A stretch of 64,000 nt of DNA from Amblyomma americanum (GCF_052857255.1 NC_135497.1:545581531-545645530), one strand, 5' to 3'; numbered from the stretch's first letter, positions 1 through 11,114 are shown. Numbers and translations are program-made. The notes: generated by a model not told the origin, from the letters alone.

Positions 1-175
1 TTCCGTCATCGCGCAAAACTTACCCGAAACTGTCCAAAGTTCATGGGCCGAGAAAGGAAAAAGGTAACTTGTTTTGGTCACGCTCTCAAATGCAATCACC
101 CCACTCGTTCCGAAAGCAAGAACCCTTGATGATATTTGCGAATGTACATTATTGTAATCTTATTTTACTTTTCAG

Positions 176-429
176 TGCGTGCGAAAAACATTGATGTCGG
201 CCATGTGATAAGGTTTTTCGCGGACATCAAATGTCCGTTGACTGACATGCTTCGCGCAGAGGCACTACCCAACGACGAAGTCGCCCCAGCGGCTTCCGAA
301 TGCTCTGAAAAGGAACTAGAACTTTTTGGATGGCCCAGAAAAGGAGAAAGCTTTCACTGTTATCAATTACAAGAAAGCGGAGGCAGAATGATTTTCAAAC
401 GACTTAACTTTCCCGAGAGGTTTGAGTAA
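176..429 (+). CDS. candidate terminal exon, unknown gene
   Basis: A pyrimidine-rich stretch ending in TTTTACTTTTCAG (to 175) looks like a splice acceptor, and an open frame of about 84 codons follows to a TAA at 427-429. The peptide begins RAKNIDVGHVIRFF and is rich in charged residues (SECSEKELELFGWPRKGE). I see no known domain. It could be the last exon of a gene that starts left of the window. An upstream ATG at 136 keeps the frame open but would place the acceptor inside the coding sequence. Composition is less repetitive than the flanks. Without a homologue or transcript this remains a candidate. Confidence 0.3.
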
Positions 430-479
430 TTTATATTCTTTATTCAGCATGTCATTAATTAGGAATTAAGGAAACAGCG

Positions 480-1085
480 ATGCTACTCGGTCGGCGCGCT
501 TGCTCGCTGCGGCCCCCAAGGGACGCTCGGGCCGCCGCTAGAGGCGCCCGCGTCGGCGCCGAAGTTACATCTGCAGGGTGCCTATACGCGGCTGGCATAA
601 CTCGAGCTGCATATCGTTTTTGCCCGGGAGCAGAGCCGGCGACGACACTGGAGGTGTGCCGTCGTCCACGGCGCGGGTCCGCGACGCACTTTGACCTTCG
701 CCTTGCTGAGGCGGTGTCAACTGCAGTGTCGACTCGAACAGCATTTTCTTCATTTTTGCTCGGGAGTGGAGCCAGCGACGGCACTGGCGATGTGTCATTG
801 TTGACGGCGCGGGTCCGCAACGCGCTTTAATGGCCGTTCACGATGCGGTTGGCAGCGCTCCAACACTTCCACCTTCGCCCTGCTGAGGCTACGTCAATTC
901 CAGCGTCAATTCGAACAGTGTTTTCTTCGTTTTTGCTCGGGAGCGGAGCCAGTAACGGCACTAGCGATGCGTCGTTGTTGACGGCGTGGGTCCGCGACGC
1001 GCTTCACGGTCGGTCGTTCACGGTGCGGTTGGCAGCGTGCCATCCGCACTTTGGCCTTCGCTCCGCGGAGGCTGCAATAGTCCAG
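480..1085. repeat. GC-rich diverged tandem repeat, three units
   Basis: The motif TTTTTGCYCGGGAGYRGAGCC recurs at about 617, 753 and 930, each time followed by a CGACGGCACTGG-like segment, GCGGGTCCGCGACGCGC and a TTYGCCYTGCTGAGGC-like segment. Spacings are about 136 and 177 bp; the longer unit carries an extra segment containing GATGCGGTTGGCAGCG. Both strands stay open over more than 100 codons, which follows from GC-rich composition and period, so I do not call these frames genes. Confidence 0.6.
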
Positions 1086-1600
1086 GCTCCTTGTGACTGC
1101 GTTTTCTCTGTTTCCGGGCGCCGAACCGTTGAAACGAGTGATACTTCATACACACGCGCCACGCGGCAGACTCTCTCAAAATGGCGCCGCACTTCTGGAG
1201 CAGACAAGCTTAACCCGAGGCCTACCCAAACACAGCGCCATTTTGATCACATGGCTTTTTTAACCAATGACAATGCGGCGCGCACGTTTTCTTTGCGGTC
1301 ATTTTGTCCGCAAACGGAAAAATCCCAGCGTTGCTTACCGATTTAAACAAAAAAAAAAGCTGGAGGTGCGAGCTTTCGAACGAGACCAAAAGGGTATCAG
1401 GGAAGCATGTAGGTACCGAGCGACGGCGAGGCATGATTTGACCTCAATTTAAAAGGCAAATCGTGCACCTTCGGAAAGTTAAATCGCTATTACTAAGCAA
1501 ATACTGGCTATTTCTTTCTAAATATTCGATGACAGGTGCAAAATCACCTCGTGAATCTGAATATGACAAAATTTAAAAACCCCTTTTTTCGCATATTTTT
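1086..1600. other. no gene seen; GC-to-AT transition
   Basis: CpG content falls across this stretch. Open frames on both strands (for example 1222-1434 minus) have no recognisable features. A CCAAT element sits near 1262, but nothing else supports a promoter. Confidence 0.4.
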
Positions 1601-2412
1601 GGCCCGAAAGAGCCGTGTCCCCCCCTAAAAATCCCAGGGTGGTGGAAATTATTGGAGCCCTCCACTATGGCACCTCTTGGAGTGAATTCTTTCACTCCCT
1701 CCTTTATCCCTTTCCTTACAGCACAGTTCAGGTGTCCCCAACAGTGAAAAGAATACCACGCCATTTCCTTTCCCCCAAAACCAATTTTCAAATTCCTTTT
1801 TTTTTCGCTTTGGTGGATGGACATAGCGCGCTTCTTTAAATAACTCCTCTCAGATCTCTTTCAACTCTCTTTCGAGGTCTTGTGTGGGGTACCACTCCCT
1901 GTGGACACATTTTGCGGTCACGGTTTGCGGGGAACTTCCGGTGACGGTTTTTCGTTCGCACGAGGCATGTAATGCTTCCCCACTCAATGAAAAAAGAAAG
2001 CTGCGGTTTACTACTGCTAAACCTGGTTAGAGAGCGAAAGCTCTGGTGTATTGGGCAAGTAGACGTGGCTTGGCGTCTCAACGTTGAGCGCTTTCTGCAC
2101 ACCGGATACGCAGTGCGCCCACTCTGCCAGCCTAGCAGGCGGCAGTTAAATTAATGGTTGATCACAAGAGGTTTTTCACCAAATGAACGCTGCAGCCTAT
2201 TGCTGCAGTGTGGCGTGTCTGCCACAATGCAGAAACCGAACGTGAAAGAGCATAAGAGAAGAAGTTCAATTAAAAAATATTTACTGGTTGTACACAAATA
2301 GTGTAGCAGAACTTCGTTTGTATGTTTCTGGTTCAAACAACTCTCCAAACATTTGGGGTTTCAGTGACTGTTTCCTTCCCTTGTTTTTGAAGTCATTTTC
2401 AAAACCAAAGTA

Positions 2413-3555
2413 CAGTAAAAGCTCAATAATTCGAACTCGAAAGGGACTGGAAATTTGTTCGAATTAAGGGAAGTTAGAATTATCGAATGGGCACTAGAAT
2501 GAGCGGTTATAGCACCCCGCCGCGCGGGCAGAACCCGAAGCAGTCACATTTAGACTCATTATCGTGAGCTAGGCGCTACTACACGTTTGTGGCTGGCTTA
2601 TGCTGAGAATTAAATTCATCCGGTCCAAGTGGCAAATGAAACAAATTCATCAGCCAGTTATGGGCCAGGAACAAGTATTGGGATGCATTCGCGTGAGCAG
2701 CTAGCTTTAGTGCTGGAATATAGGATGCTATTTATGATCCAAAAAATGTTTATTTGCGGGGAAGCGGTGTCAAAATTAAAAGTAATCGGCGAATTGCATT
2801 TGCTTGAGTTTCTTCTGCCGAGACTCCACCAGCATGACCTGCAGCTTGCCCAAAGCTCTTGTGCAACGTGAGGGTACTCACTGACAGAGAAGTGGCGTGC
2901 TGCAACATCGAGCGCCGACACTACTTTATGTGCACTTGGCAGTGGCACAGTCTCGTCGCCGCAGTCGGACTTATCACTGTTGGCTGTTCTCACTGCATGT
3001 GAGCCCTGCGATGTCTGCTGGGAGCATGCAGCCTCAATTATATCGGCGTCACTCAAGGGCTCCAACATCTCCATGCTGCTGACCATGTAGCTCGCGCTCG
3101 CGGCCCCAACAAAAACCGTCATCACCCGAACCGCCATACTACGTTATTTCCACCATGTGATTGTGACCCAGCGACAGCAGCATAACGAAAACCTGGAACG
3201 GCTCGCGCCTAAGCATCATCGGCGCGGCGAGTGCTCCGGCAGCGAAAACCTGCTACAGCATGCACCGGAGCGCAGGCTCCGTGAGCCTCGTGCACCCGGC
3301 TTTTTTTGTTTTCCATTGTTTTACACATCTGGTAAATTTGGAGCATATTTTACTTGCTATGGGTCAACTATCTATGAGCAGCGGCGTCAGCCAGTGGCTC
3401 CTAGTTCGAATTAACCGAGCGGATGCCGACCTGTTCGAATTATCGTGAGGTTTCCTCCTCCCCTTGAAATACACAGGGCTGTGCAGGGACCCGGGTGTCA
3501 GTTCGAATTAACCTAAGTTCGAATTAAGCGAGTTCGAATTGACGAGCTTTTACTG
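2413..3555 (-). mobile_element. non-autonomous pogo/Tigger element with TA duplication
   Basis: Terminal inverted repeats are CAGTAAAAGCTC at 2413 and GAGCTTTTACTG ending at 3555, with TTCGAATT-rich subterminal repeats on both sides. TA dinucleotides at 2411-2412 and 3556-3557 flank it. Units A (about 25,800) and B (about 38,685) have the same flanking sequence joined without the element, so the insertion is directly visible. It holds only a C-terminal transposase remnant on the minus strand and must have depended on a transposase supplied elsewhere. Confidence 0.85.
2658..3137 (-). pseudogene. pogo/Tigger transposase C-terminal remnant
   Basis: This 159-codon minus-strand frame lies inside the TA-flanked element. 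The segments EPLSDADIIEAACSQ and PSAHKVVSALDVAARHFS resemble the acidic, helical C-terminal tail of pogo/Tigger transposases, which follows the catalytic domain. No catalytic Asp motif and no DNA-binding domain are present; the element has lost its centre and 5' part by deletion. The last residues run into non-coding element sequence. The call rests on the tail pattern and on the element's termini. Confidence 0.55.
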
Positions 3556-3744
3556 TACTAGTTTTGGATCCACATTTTTATGGACAATAAGTCTTCCCGT
3601 CGCAATTAAAAATGACTTACCAACAAGGTTCTACTGAACCACATGGTGATCCATGTTTCAAAGTAGTCTTTCACATCATTATGAGAAGAAAACATGGTAC
3701 TAAAAATTTGGTGTCTGCAGTCCTCTCATTCCACACTGACATAC

Positions 3745-4034
3745 CCAGATCTTGAGGGTCCTGCAGATGGCAGTCACATTGGGGCAGTAGGTTAGAACTG
3801 CAGCATAGCAGAAGAGGGTGCCATGGGTACAGTGCTGCGAGAGCCATCCAACCACCTGCCACGCCAGGGAGTGGTCCCGGATGACCAGCTTGAGGATGAG
3901 GCCGCCATAGAGCGAGGAACCAAGAACGCAGCCAGTGTAGTGGGGCAGCTGCCGCAGCGCTACCGAGCTTCGCGTGAGTCGCTCACCTCCTCGTCCATTA
4001 GCATGGCAGGTATCTTCTTCATCTTGATCAGCAC
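3745..4034 (-). pseudogene. decayed exon E3, unit 0 copy
   Basis: Read on the minus strand this is bounded by an acceptor (CCAACCCACCAG, before 4034) and a donor GTATGT (3744-3739). It encodes VLIKMKKIPAMLMDEE and then, in another frame, LRQLPHYTGCVLGSSLYGG...ILKLVIRDHSLAW...THGTLFCYAAV...ICRTLKIW. A stop or frameshift separates the two parts. Copies exist at 26,000-26,287 and 38,891-39,171. I do not recognise the protein. Splice sites plus conservation in three copies suggest a former exon of a host-like gene. Confidence 0.45.
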
Positions 4035-4628
4035 CTGGTGGGTTGGTTCAAATTAGCAAGGTTCCACTGCATCTACCAAAAGGAATTTAGATAGATTTTT
4101 TAAACCATCGAGAGTATTAAAGCACTTCCTGCTGCTTATTCGGCAAGAATTTTCACCGCGAATAATGCAGAGTGGTTGTCTTGTATGTAGTGCTGCTAGG
4201 AACTGTTCATGTTTGCGGTTCCAATGGTGTTTCCATGACATGATCCAACTGCTTGCTCAGAACATCGCCAATGGTGTTCCCACTCCTAACTTTGCTCAGT
4301 CCATGACTGGCAGCTTAGAAGTTAACTTGCTCCCTTCCTACGTTTTCAGTCTTCAACTCAATTCCATCATACACAGCATAGAATTCTTAGCACTTACAGA
4401 GCTAACCCTTAATACTTTGCTAAAGAAAGCATCTGCCCCCCTGCCGCACTCTATGAGGTCCTAATATTGTTCACTGACCATCCTGCGGCTTTTTTATACA
4501 CCCTTCCTATCATAAGTCTGTCTTCTAGTGTAATGTGCAATGAGTGAGTTTTCTGGTGGTACACATTCTATTATGTTATAGTTACTCAATACTATTGCTG
4601 CATCATTCACTCAAGTCGACGTAGTATA

Positions 4629-4859
4629 CAGTAAAAGCTCGTTAATTCGAACTTCACGGGACTGGGAGAAAGGTTCGAATTATCCTATGTTTGAATTATT
4701 GAATGGCCTCGAAAAAACTGACAACCATTTGCATTACGGTACACGTACCATATTTAGGGCGACCCACATAGAGCAAACTTGCACTGCAGATTTTGAGCGG
4801 CGCAGCGGAACGCCGAAAACGGGTGGCTGCCGCCAGACCGCTGCCGCCAGGATTTAGAA
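4629..4859. mobile_element. pogo/Tigger element end, interrupted by PLE1
   Basis: Starts with CAGTAAAAGCTCGTTAATTC after a TA (4627-4628), the same terminus family as the element at 2413. It continues to 4859, where PLE1 is inserted; sequence resumes at 9032. I could not find the opposite terminus, so its right boundary between 9,043 and 11,115 is unresolved. In units A and B the matching flank (GTCCACGTAGTA) continues without this element. Confidence 0.65.
4849..4859. repeat. 11-bp target-site duplication, left copy (PLE1)
   Basis: AGGATTTAGAA here is repeated exactly at 9032-9042, on the far side of PLE1. The pair delimits the insertion to 4860-9031. Confidence 0.85.
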
Positions 4860-5683
4860 GGACTTGTCGGGCTAGTTGGTTGATCATAATGCAAAAAAGA
4901 CGAACTGCGCAACAAGAACACGGACGAAAGGGAGGCAGACACACACTAACGCAGACTTACAACTTTACTAAAGGAAGGAATACAAGGCAAATATATATAG
5001 CGATCCCCAACGCACTTCAAATCTGGTCAATATGGCACGTGACAATCTGCCCTGGCGATAAACAGACCACACAAGAACCAACCGCTTACAAGATAATCTT
5101 ATACCGGGCCGGCCCTTTCTATGAAAACAAAAAGCAAAGGAACGCCTAGCGACAGTGCACACTTGAGAATTACGCGTTCTGCAAAGTAAGGAAATTCATA
5201 ACAAAAACCACACCCCTGTAGCCATCTGATACCACTGAAGCTCGAACCGCTTACAAGCGCAGGTGCTGACACCAAAACCAAGAGACGAAGGACTCCCCCT
5301 TTTGAAAGCAAACAAAACGGGAAACAAAAACAACCACATCGGTCATCGTCAAAAACAAAAAAAAAACAGTGAAAAAAGGCACCAGGTCAAAAAAGGTAAA
5401 AAAAACAAAAAAACCATGAATCAGCTCAAGACGCTACGTCACAAAAACAGTGAAAATAGGCACCGAGTCATTTAAAAAAACAAAAAGATGAAAGACGGGA
5501 AAACAGTTTGAGACAACAACGGTTTTAAAAAAGGGGGGTGATTGAAATCCAAAGCGTAGGAAAACATCTCAGACCATGACAGAACCGCAACAAAACTGAG
5601 ATCGCTAATCAAATGAACAACGAAAGCATCAAACGCAATCAGGAGGCACTGCTCAATCACCAGGGCACAAACAGGCCACTAGG

Positions 5684-7470
5684 CTACACATGCCCCCGCA
5701 AAAACGAAAATTCTTTGGATGATAAGGAAATGGAAGCCTTGCTAACACAGTTGTCCGTAGTGCCGATGTAAAATGTTTCGACGACGAGACGCTCCCATTT
5801 GTCATTCAATCTGGCCAGAAATTCCGTCTTTTCGAACCATGGTACACAGTCCCGTTGCTTCATTTTTGTGCAGTCCGCACAATGCTTAGCCAAAAACCCT
5901 CCATCGTTGTTTGCCACGCTCAACCGGTGTTCCCTTGCTCTTTCATTAAAGCATCTGCCGGTTTGGCCTATGTAGACTTTTCCGCAACTAAGGGGAATGC
6001 GGTAAACAACGCCGGAAATGCAATCTTTGAACTTCCTTAGATGTTTGATTTTGCAAGGGGTCTTCTTAGTGTTCTTCATCATCACGCACACCTTGGACAG
6101 TCTGCATGGAGCCGAGAAGACAACGTTGACGCCTCCTTTTCTCGCCACTTTCTTGATGTTGTGCGAGTATTTGTGGATGTATGGAATCACATGGGCCTTC
6201 TTTTGCTCGGCGTCTTCTTTGTCTTTGCGTTCTCTCTTAATTTTTTGAAGCACATTTTCACACACACTCGAAATGACGTGCGGAGGGTATCCAGCTGCTT
6301 GCAAACGCTGAAGCTGGTACTGGAAGCTCTCTTGGACTTTGTGGTCACAAGTCTTTTTCAGGGCCGACTCAACACATAGGGAAATGATGCCTCGCTTGAC
6401 CAACTTCGAATGGGCACTAGTGTAGGGAAGCAAAGCCTTTTTGGACCTGGGTTTGAAGGACCAGCACAAACGCTGTTTCTCAAAGTGCAGATCTAAATCC
6501 AGGAACTGAAGATGACCATCAAGCGGTAGCTCACTGGTAAACCGGAGCCCGAAAGATTCAGATGAAAATGCCGAGAGGATCTTTGAGGCCAAATCCTGAA
6601 GATTGCCGTCCCCCGGTGGGGTCAGGAAGACCAGGTAGTCATCGACGTACCCGCACACGCGGGTGACAGCCATCCCTCGCAGTTTGTCTTGAAGACGTCG
6701 GTCAAAGGATGGCAGAAAAATGTCGCTTAAGGCTGGAGCTATGCTCGAACCTATACAATTGCTTCTTTTTGAATATGATAACTCTCATTGAAATGGATGA
6801 CGGAAGACTTTAGATAGAAATCTATAAGTTCCAAGAAGTTGCCAGTGTTGAGGCCAACTGAGTTCCGGAACTTCGTCTCTCCGTGAAGCTCCACGCATTC
6901 TCTGATGGCAGCGAACAGTCCTTCGTGCGTAATGGAATAATACATGTCCTCGATGTCGACGGAAAAAGCCGTCGTGGAAGTTGGTAGCCCTTTTCCCATC
7001 AGCTCAACGACTTCTTTGGAGCTTCTAACGAGGAACGGGTCATTGCCTAATAACACATTCAAATGTATCTGCAGGAAGTTCCTAAGCTTCCTCTGCCAGC
7101 AGTTCCTTTCCGACACGATTAGTCGAAAGGGGCAACCAATTTTATGCGTTTTTCCAGTGAAAAACACTTCAAGGGTTCCGGCATCCTCGTTTTTCACGGC
7201 CTTCATCAAATGCTCCAACTTCAAATCCTTTAAAAGTCTCACGGCTTCTCGCTTTCTTTTCTTCGGATCGTTCTTGACTGGCGTGAAGTTCTTTGTAACG
7301 GCATCCATCGCCTTGCTCCGGAACAAGCCTTGCGGTAAGACTACAAAACCCCCTTCCTTGTCCGACTGGATGACCATTAAGCCATTTTCTTTAAGAAAAT
7401 TGACAACCTTCTTGACAGGTGGCTTAGAAGTTGTCCTGTTACTCGCATGGCGGTAGGCGCACTCCCAGGT
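5684..7470 (-). pseudogene. PLE1 left-arm reverse transcriptase-GIY-YIG protein, one frameshift
   Basis: Minus-strand coding runs from ECAYRHASNRTTSK near 7470, where the 5' end is truncated at the palindrome junction, to the stop at 5684. Reverse transcriptase motifs in order: FSVDIEDMYYSITH (first Asp), NCIGSSIAPALSDIFL, and the catalytic CGYVDDYLVFL. After a linker with paired cysteines comes the GIY-YIG endonuclease core GVVYRIPLSCGKVYIGQTG. A single frameshift near 6,765, just before NCIGSS, splits the frame into 7512-6751 and 6673-5684. The first 15 codons of the longer open frame are antisense of the right arm and not real. The family copies itself by target-primed reverse transcription in the nucleus. 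Confidence 0.85.
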
Positions 7471-8238
7471 CCCAGGTCCAAAAAGGCTTTGCTTCCCTAC
7501 ACTAGTGCCCATTCGAAGTTGGTCAAGCGAGGCATCATTTCCCTATGTGTTGAGTCGGCCCTGAAAAATACTTGTGACCACAAAGTCCAAGAGAGCTTCC
7601 AGTACCAGCTTCAGCGTTTGCAAGCAGCTGGATACCCTCCGCACGTCATTTCGAGTGTGTGTGAAAATGTGCTTCAAAAAATTAAGAGAGAACGCAAAGA
7701 CAAAGAAGACGCCGAGCAAAAGAAGGCCCATGTGATTCCATACATCCACAAATTCTCGCACAACATCAAGAAAGTGGCGAGAAAAGGAGGCGTCAACGTT
7801 GTCTTCTCGGCTCCATGCAGACTGTCCAAGGTGTGCGTGATGATGAAGAACACTAAGAAGACCCCTTGCAAAATCAAATATCTAAGGAAGTTCAAAGATT
7901 GCGTTTCCGGCGTTGTTTACCGCATTCCCCTTAGTTGCGGAAAAGTCTACATAGGCCAAACCGGCAGATGCTTTAATGAAAGAGCAAGGGAGCACCGGAT
8001 GAGCGTGGCAAACAACGATGGAGGGTTTTTGGCTAAGCATTGTGCGGACTGCACAAAAATGAAGCAACGGGACTGTGTACCATGGTTCGAAAAGACGGAA
8101 TTTCTGGCCAGATTGAATGACAAATGGGAGCGTCTCGTCGTCGAAACATTTTACATCGGCACTACGGACAACTGTGTTAGCAAGGCTTCCATTTCCTTAT
8201 CATCCAAAGAATTTTCGTTTTTGCGGGGGCATGTGTAG
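7471..8238 (+). pseudogene. PLE1 right-arm fragment with GIY-YIG endonuclease
   Basis: A plus-strand copy of the last ~255 codons of the PLE1 protein, starting at SKKALLPYTSAHSKL downstream of the reverse transcriptase core and ending at the same stop (8236-8238). It retains the linker (VARKGGVNVVFSAPCRLS) and the endonuclease core VVYRIPLSCGKVYIGQTGRC, but has no catalytic YVDD and cannot be an autonomous enzyme. It differs from the left arm at a handful of residues (for example KN for KK, HKF for HKY, HRM for HRL). The open frame extends upstream to 7447 only by reading through the junction. Confidence 0.85.
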
Positions 8239-9031
8239 CCTAGTGGCCTGTTTGTGCCCTGGTGATTGAGCAGTGCCTCCTGATTGCGTTTAATGCTTTC
8301 GTTGTTCATTTGATTAGCGATCTCAGTTTTGTTTCGGTTCTGTCATGGTCTGAGATGTTTTCCTAGGCTTTGGATTTCAATCACCCCCCTTTTTTAAAAC
8401 CGTTGTTGTCTCAAACTGTTGTCCCGTCTTTCATCTTTTTGTTTTTTTAAATGACTCGGTGCCTATTTTCACTGTTTTTGTGACGTAGCTTCTTGAGCTG
8501 ATTCATGGTTTATTTTGTTTTTTTACCTTTTTTGACCTGGTGCCTTTTTTCACTGTTTTTTTGTTTTTGACGATGACCGATGTGGTTGTTTTTGTTTCCC
8601 GTTTTGTTTGCTTTCAAAAGGGGGAGTCCTTCGTCTCTTGGTTTTGGTGTCAGCACCTGCGCTTGTAAGCGGTTCGAGCTTCAGTGGTATCAGATGGCTA
8701 CAGGGGTGTGGTTTTTGTTATGAATTTCCTTACTTTGCAGAACGCGTAATTCTCAAGTGTGCACTGTCGCTAGGCGTTCCTTTGCTTTTTGTTTTCATAG
8801 AAAGGGCCGGCCCGGTATAAGATTATCTTGTAAGCGGTTGGTTCTTGTGTGGTCTGTTTATCGCCTGGGCAGATTGTCACGTGCCATATTGATCAGATTT
8901 GAAGTGCGTTGGGGATCGCTATATATATTTGCCTTGTATTCCTTCCTTTAGTAAAGTTGTAAGTCTGCGTTAGTGTGTGTCTGCCTCCCTTTCGTCCGTG
9001 TTCTTGTTGCGCAGTTCGTCTTTTTTGCATT

Positions 9032-9042
9032 AGGATTTAGAA
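9032..9042. repeat. 11-bp target-site duplication, right copy (PLE1)
   Basis: Exact second copy of AGGATTTAGAA from 4849-4859; marks the right edge of PLE1. Confidence 0.85.
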
Positions 9043-9726
9043 ACAGCGTGATTCCATATGTTTAGTAAAATACTGAAAAGAACAGCTGTGCATTTACAAT
9101 TAAGCTATTATTTATTCAATGACAACAAAGAGAATGAATTATTCTTTGTGACTCCTTTGTGAACCAAAATAATTAACCTGTTTGAACCTCTCGCGCTTCC
9201 TGACGTCAACCAACATGCAGTGGCTAAGCCTAGCAGCTTTCAAAATCTAGAAGCATTCTGAAACTCTGGCGAGTTTCATCGGTAAAATTTTGTACTGCGG
9301 GCATCTTCAGACAAAGCGAAAGCTTTGTGCGACTTTTGTTTGCCATGAACATGAGGCACAGTGTAGCGGCTACGACGAGTTCGTGGTGAAGCGAGCAGCC
9401 GCTTCGGCAGGTGCGGCCATGTTGTAGCATCCACAATTAGCATCCTAAATTTCTGCCTCGTACTATGTGTGGATCAAAACAAAAATTTTCGAAGTTGCTA
9501 GAAGTTTTGGTTTCGTTATTGCGGCGTGGCTATGGCTTGGCTTTGCTATTGGTGCGTGGCTACGGCTTGGCTTTGTTAGTCTTGACAAACAACGTCACGA
9601 TGTCGTTTCTTTGTTGCTGATCTGCTGGGTGTGCCAGGCGGTCGTGGTTTGCCGTGTGCCTGTTGACAACACACGTTCTTGCATGTAAGCCACGCTTCGT
9701 GAAGTGGATCTTTTTTTGGGAGCAAG
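9043..9726. other. spacer after PLE1; no gene assigned
   Basis: Continuation of the sequence cut by PLE1, then AT-rich DNA. A minus-strand frame at 9230-9436 ends MPAVQNFTDETRQSF... but has no recognisable domain. A short near-duplicate (GCGTGGCTAYGGCTTGGC) lies at about 9520-9560. The stretch leads into the pogo transposase at 9727. Confidence 0.4.
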
Positions 9727-10991
9727 ATGTCAGGGACTCGAAAACAGTACTCGGCTGCTTTCAAGCGAAAAGTGATTTTAGCTGCATAAAACATCGGCAA
9801 CAGTGCGGCCTGGAGGCAGTTTGGTGCCGTCGAGGGAATTATTCGTGGATGGCGACAACAGAAAGAAGCCCTTTTCGCGTGCAGCGGAATGCGACGAAGC
9901 TTTCGCGGCCCGAAGAATGACACATTCCCAGAAATTTAACTTCTGCTGACGGAGTTCGTACGGCAACAGCGAGCCGCCCATCTAGCTGTGAGCGCGGAGC
10001 TTATGCAGGCAAAAGCTACAGAGCTTGCAAAAAAGAGATACCACGCTCTGCCTTCAAAGCGAGCAAGCACTGGATCCATCGCTACATGTGTCGTGTTGGC
10101 TTTTCACTACACCAGCGGACCTCGATTTCACAGAAGCTGCCTGAAGCGTTTGAAGAGCTACTTGTGGGTTTTCAGTGCCATGTTACTGAGTCAAAGAACT
10201 TTCTGTTGGGCCAAATAGGCAATGCCGATCAGACGCCGGTTTACCTGGACATGGCGTCGCCCCTCACTGTGCACAAGACGGGATCTAAACAAGTTAGCGT
10301 CCGGTCCACTGGCAACGAGAAGACGCGAGTTACAGTCATGTTATCGTGTATGGCAGATGGCCGCAAGCTCCCCCCTAACGTGATCTTCAAGAGGAAAACA
10401 ATGCCGAAAAGTGAAAGGTGAGGAGCTGCCGAAAAATGTCATTGTGCGATGTCATGAGAAAGGGTGGATGAATGAGGATCTAGTCTTGGACTGGGTAAAG
10501 TCCGTGTGGTGTAGGCGACCTAGTGCACTGTTGTCTCTGCCGTCCGTGTTTGTGCTGGATGCGTTTCATTGCTAATTGGCCGACTCGGTTCCGACTCGGT
10601 GAAGAGGCTGCTACGCGACTGCAGCACTGAGCTAATTTTGATTCGGGGTGGGATGACGTCACAACTACAGCCCCTTGATGTTTGTGTAAACAAACACTTC
10701 AAGGACGCAGTCAAGCGGTGCTACGCAGAGTGGATGCGCTCAGGTGAGCTTGCCGTGATGCCAACCGGGCAGCTGAAGTGGGCTTTGCCAGCCACGCCGT
10801 GCAAATGGATTCTGGACGCGTGGGCAGTCATCCCAGAAGATCTTGTGCGTCATTCTTTCAAGAATGCGGCATCTAGAATGCCCTCGATGGCACAGAAGAT
10901 GAGTACATTTGGGATGATTTGCAGGACAAAGAAATGTCCAAAGGAAGTGCTGCTGAAGATGAAAGTGATTGAAGTGCGGGATGCGATTTGA
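9727..10991 (+). pseudogene. pogo-type transposase, disabled
   Basis: Begins MSGTRKQYSAAFKRKVILAA, the N-terminal helix-turn-helix seen in pogo-family transposases, and then hits an in-frame TAA near 9787. Further blocks appear in several frames: a second DNA-binding part, NADQTPVYLDM (first catalytic Asp; the usual NADET has become NADQT), MADGRKLPPNVIFKRKTMP, VFVLDAF (second Asp) and GGMTSQLQPLDVCVNKHFKD (third Asp). At least three frame breaks separate them. The C-terminus ends at a TGA at 10,989. The same family occurs at 23,092-24,333. The 3' sequence GAGAATTTTTACGGTA near 11,100 may be its terminus; the left terminus was not found. Confidence 0.8.
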
Positions 10992-11114
10992 ATAAATGTC
11001 TTCTCTGAGCTTTCGTCACTCGTATTATACGCAGGTAAAATATTTTTTTCCATTTCCCATCTCTAAGACTTCACCTCGTATTATATTCGGGTTCGTGTTA
11101 TACGAGAATTTTTA

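Larger units (their letters stand above)
1600..4626. repeat. unit 0: diverged copy of the ~10 kb duplicated segment, first part
   Basis: From the SINE-like piece at about 1630 to 4070 this matches unit A at 24,940-26,310 and unit B at 37,840-39,210 in the same order. From 4190 it matches the sequence after the Tigger elements (16,600 and 28,690 onward). Unit 0 has the undisrupted junction TTGTATGTAGTGCTGCT at 4181-4197 where the Tigger sits in unit A, so it preserves the pre-insertion state. It is more diverged than A is from B and is interrupted at 2413 and 4629 by TA-flanked elements. Confidence 0.75.
4860..9031. mobile_element. PLE1: head-to-head Penelope-like element palindrome
   Basis: Two copies of one Penelope-like retroelement point away from each other. 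The left arm is on the minus strand (4888-6451 paired, coding continuing to about 7470); the right arm is on the plus strand (7471-9031). The outer ends are the 3' untranslated regions and match base for base over most of their length (TGCAAAAAAGACGAACTGCG near 4890, its complement before 9031). The left end carries 28 extra nt (4860-4887, GGGCTAGTTGGTTGATCAT at its end) absent from the right. An exact 11-bp duplication flanks the whole, so the pair was inserted as a unit. The left arm is about 1 kb longer at the centre. Confidence 0.9.

Noticed and set aside
455..1346. GC-rich open frames on both strands as genes
   Set aside because: Open because of base composition and tandem period; no domain or splice evidence.
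4860..5100. Hammerhead ribozyme in the PLE terminal region
   Set aside because: Such ribozymes are known from PLEs, but I did not find a CTGATGA plus GAAA core with pairing stems in any of the four termini; CTGATGG in the PLE3 extension and CGAAA near 4,926 are too little.
7447..7512. Start codons of the PLE1 frames (MAVGALPG and MGTSVGKQ)
   Set aside because: They come from reading across the head-to-head junction.
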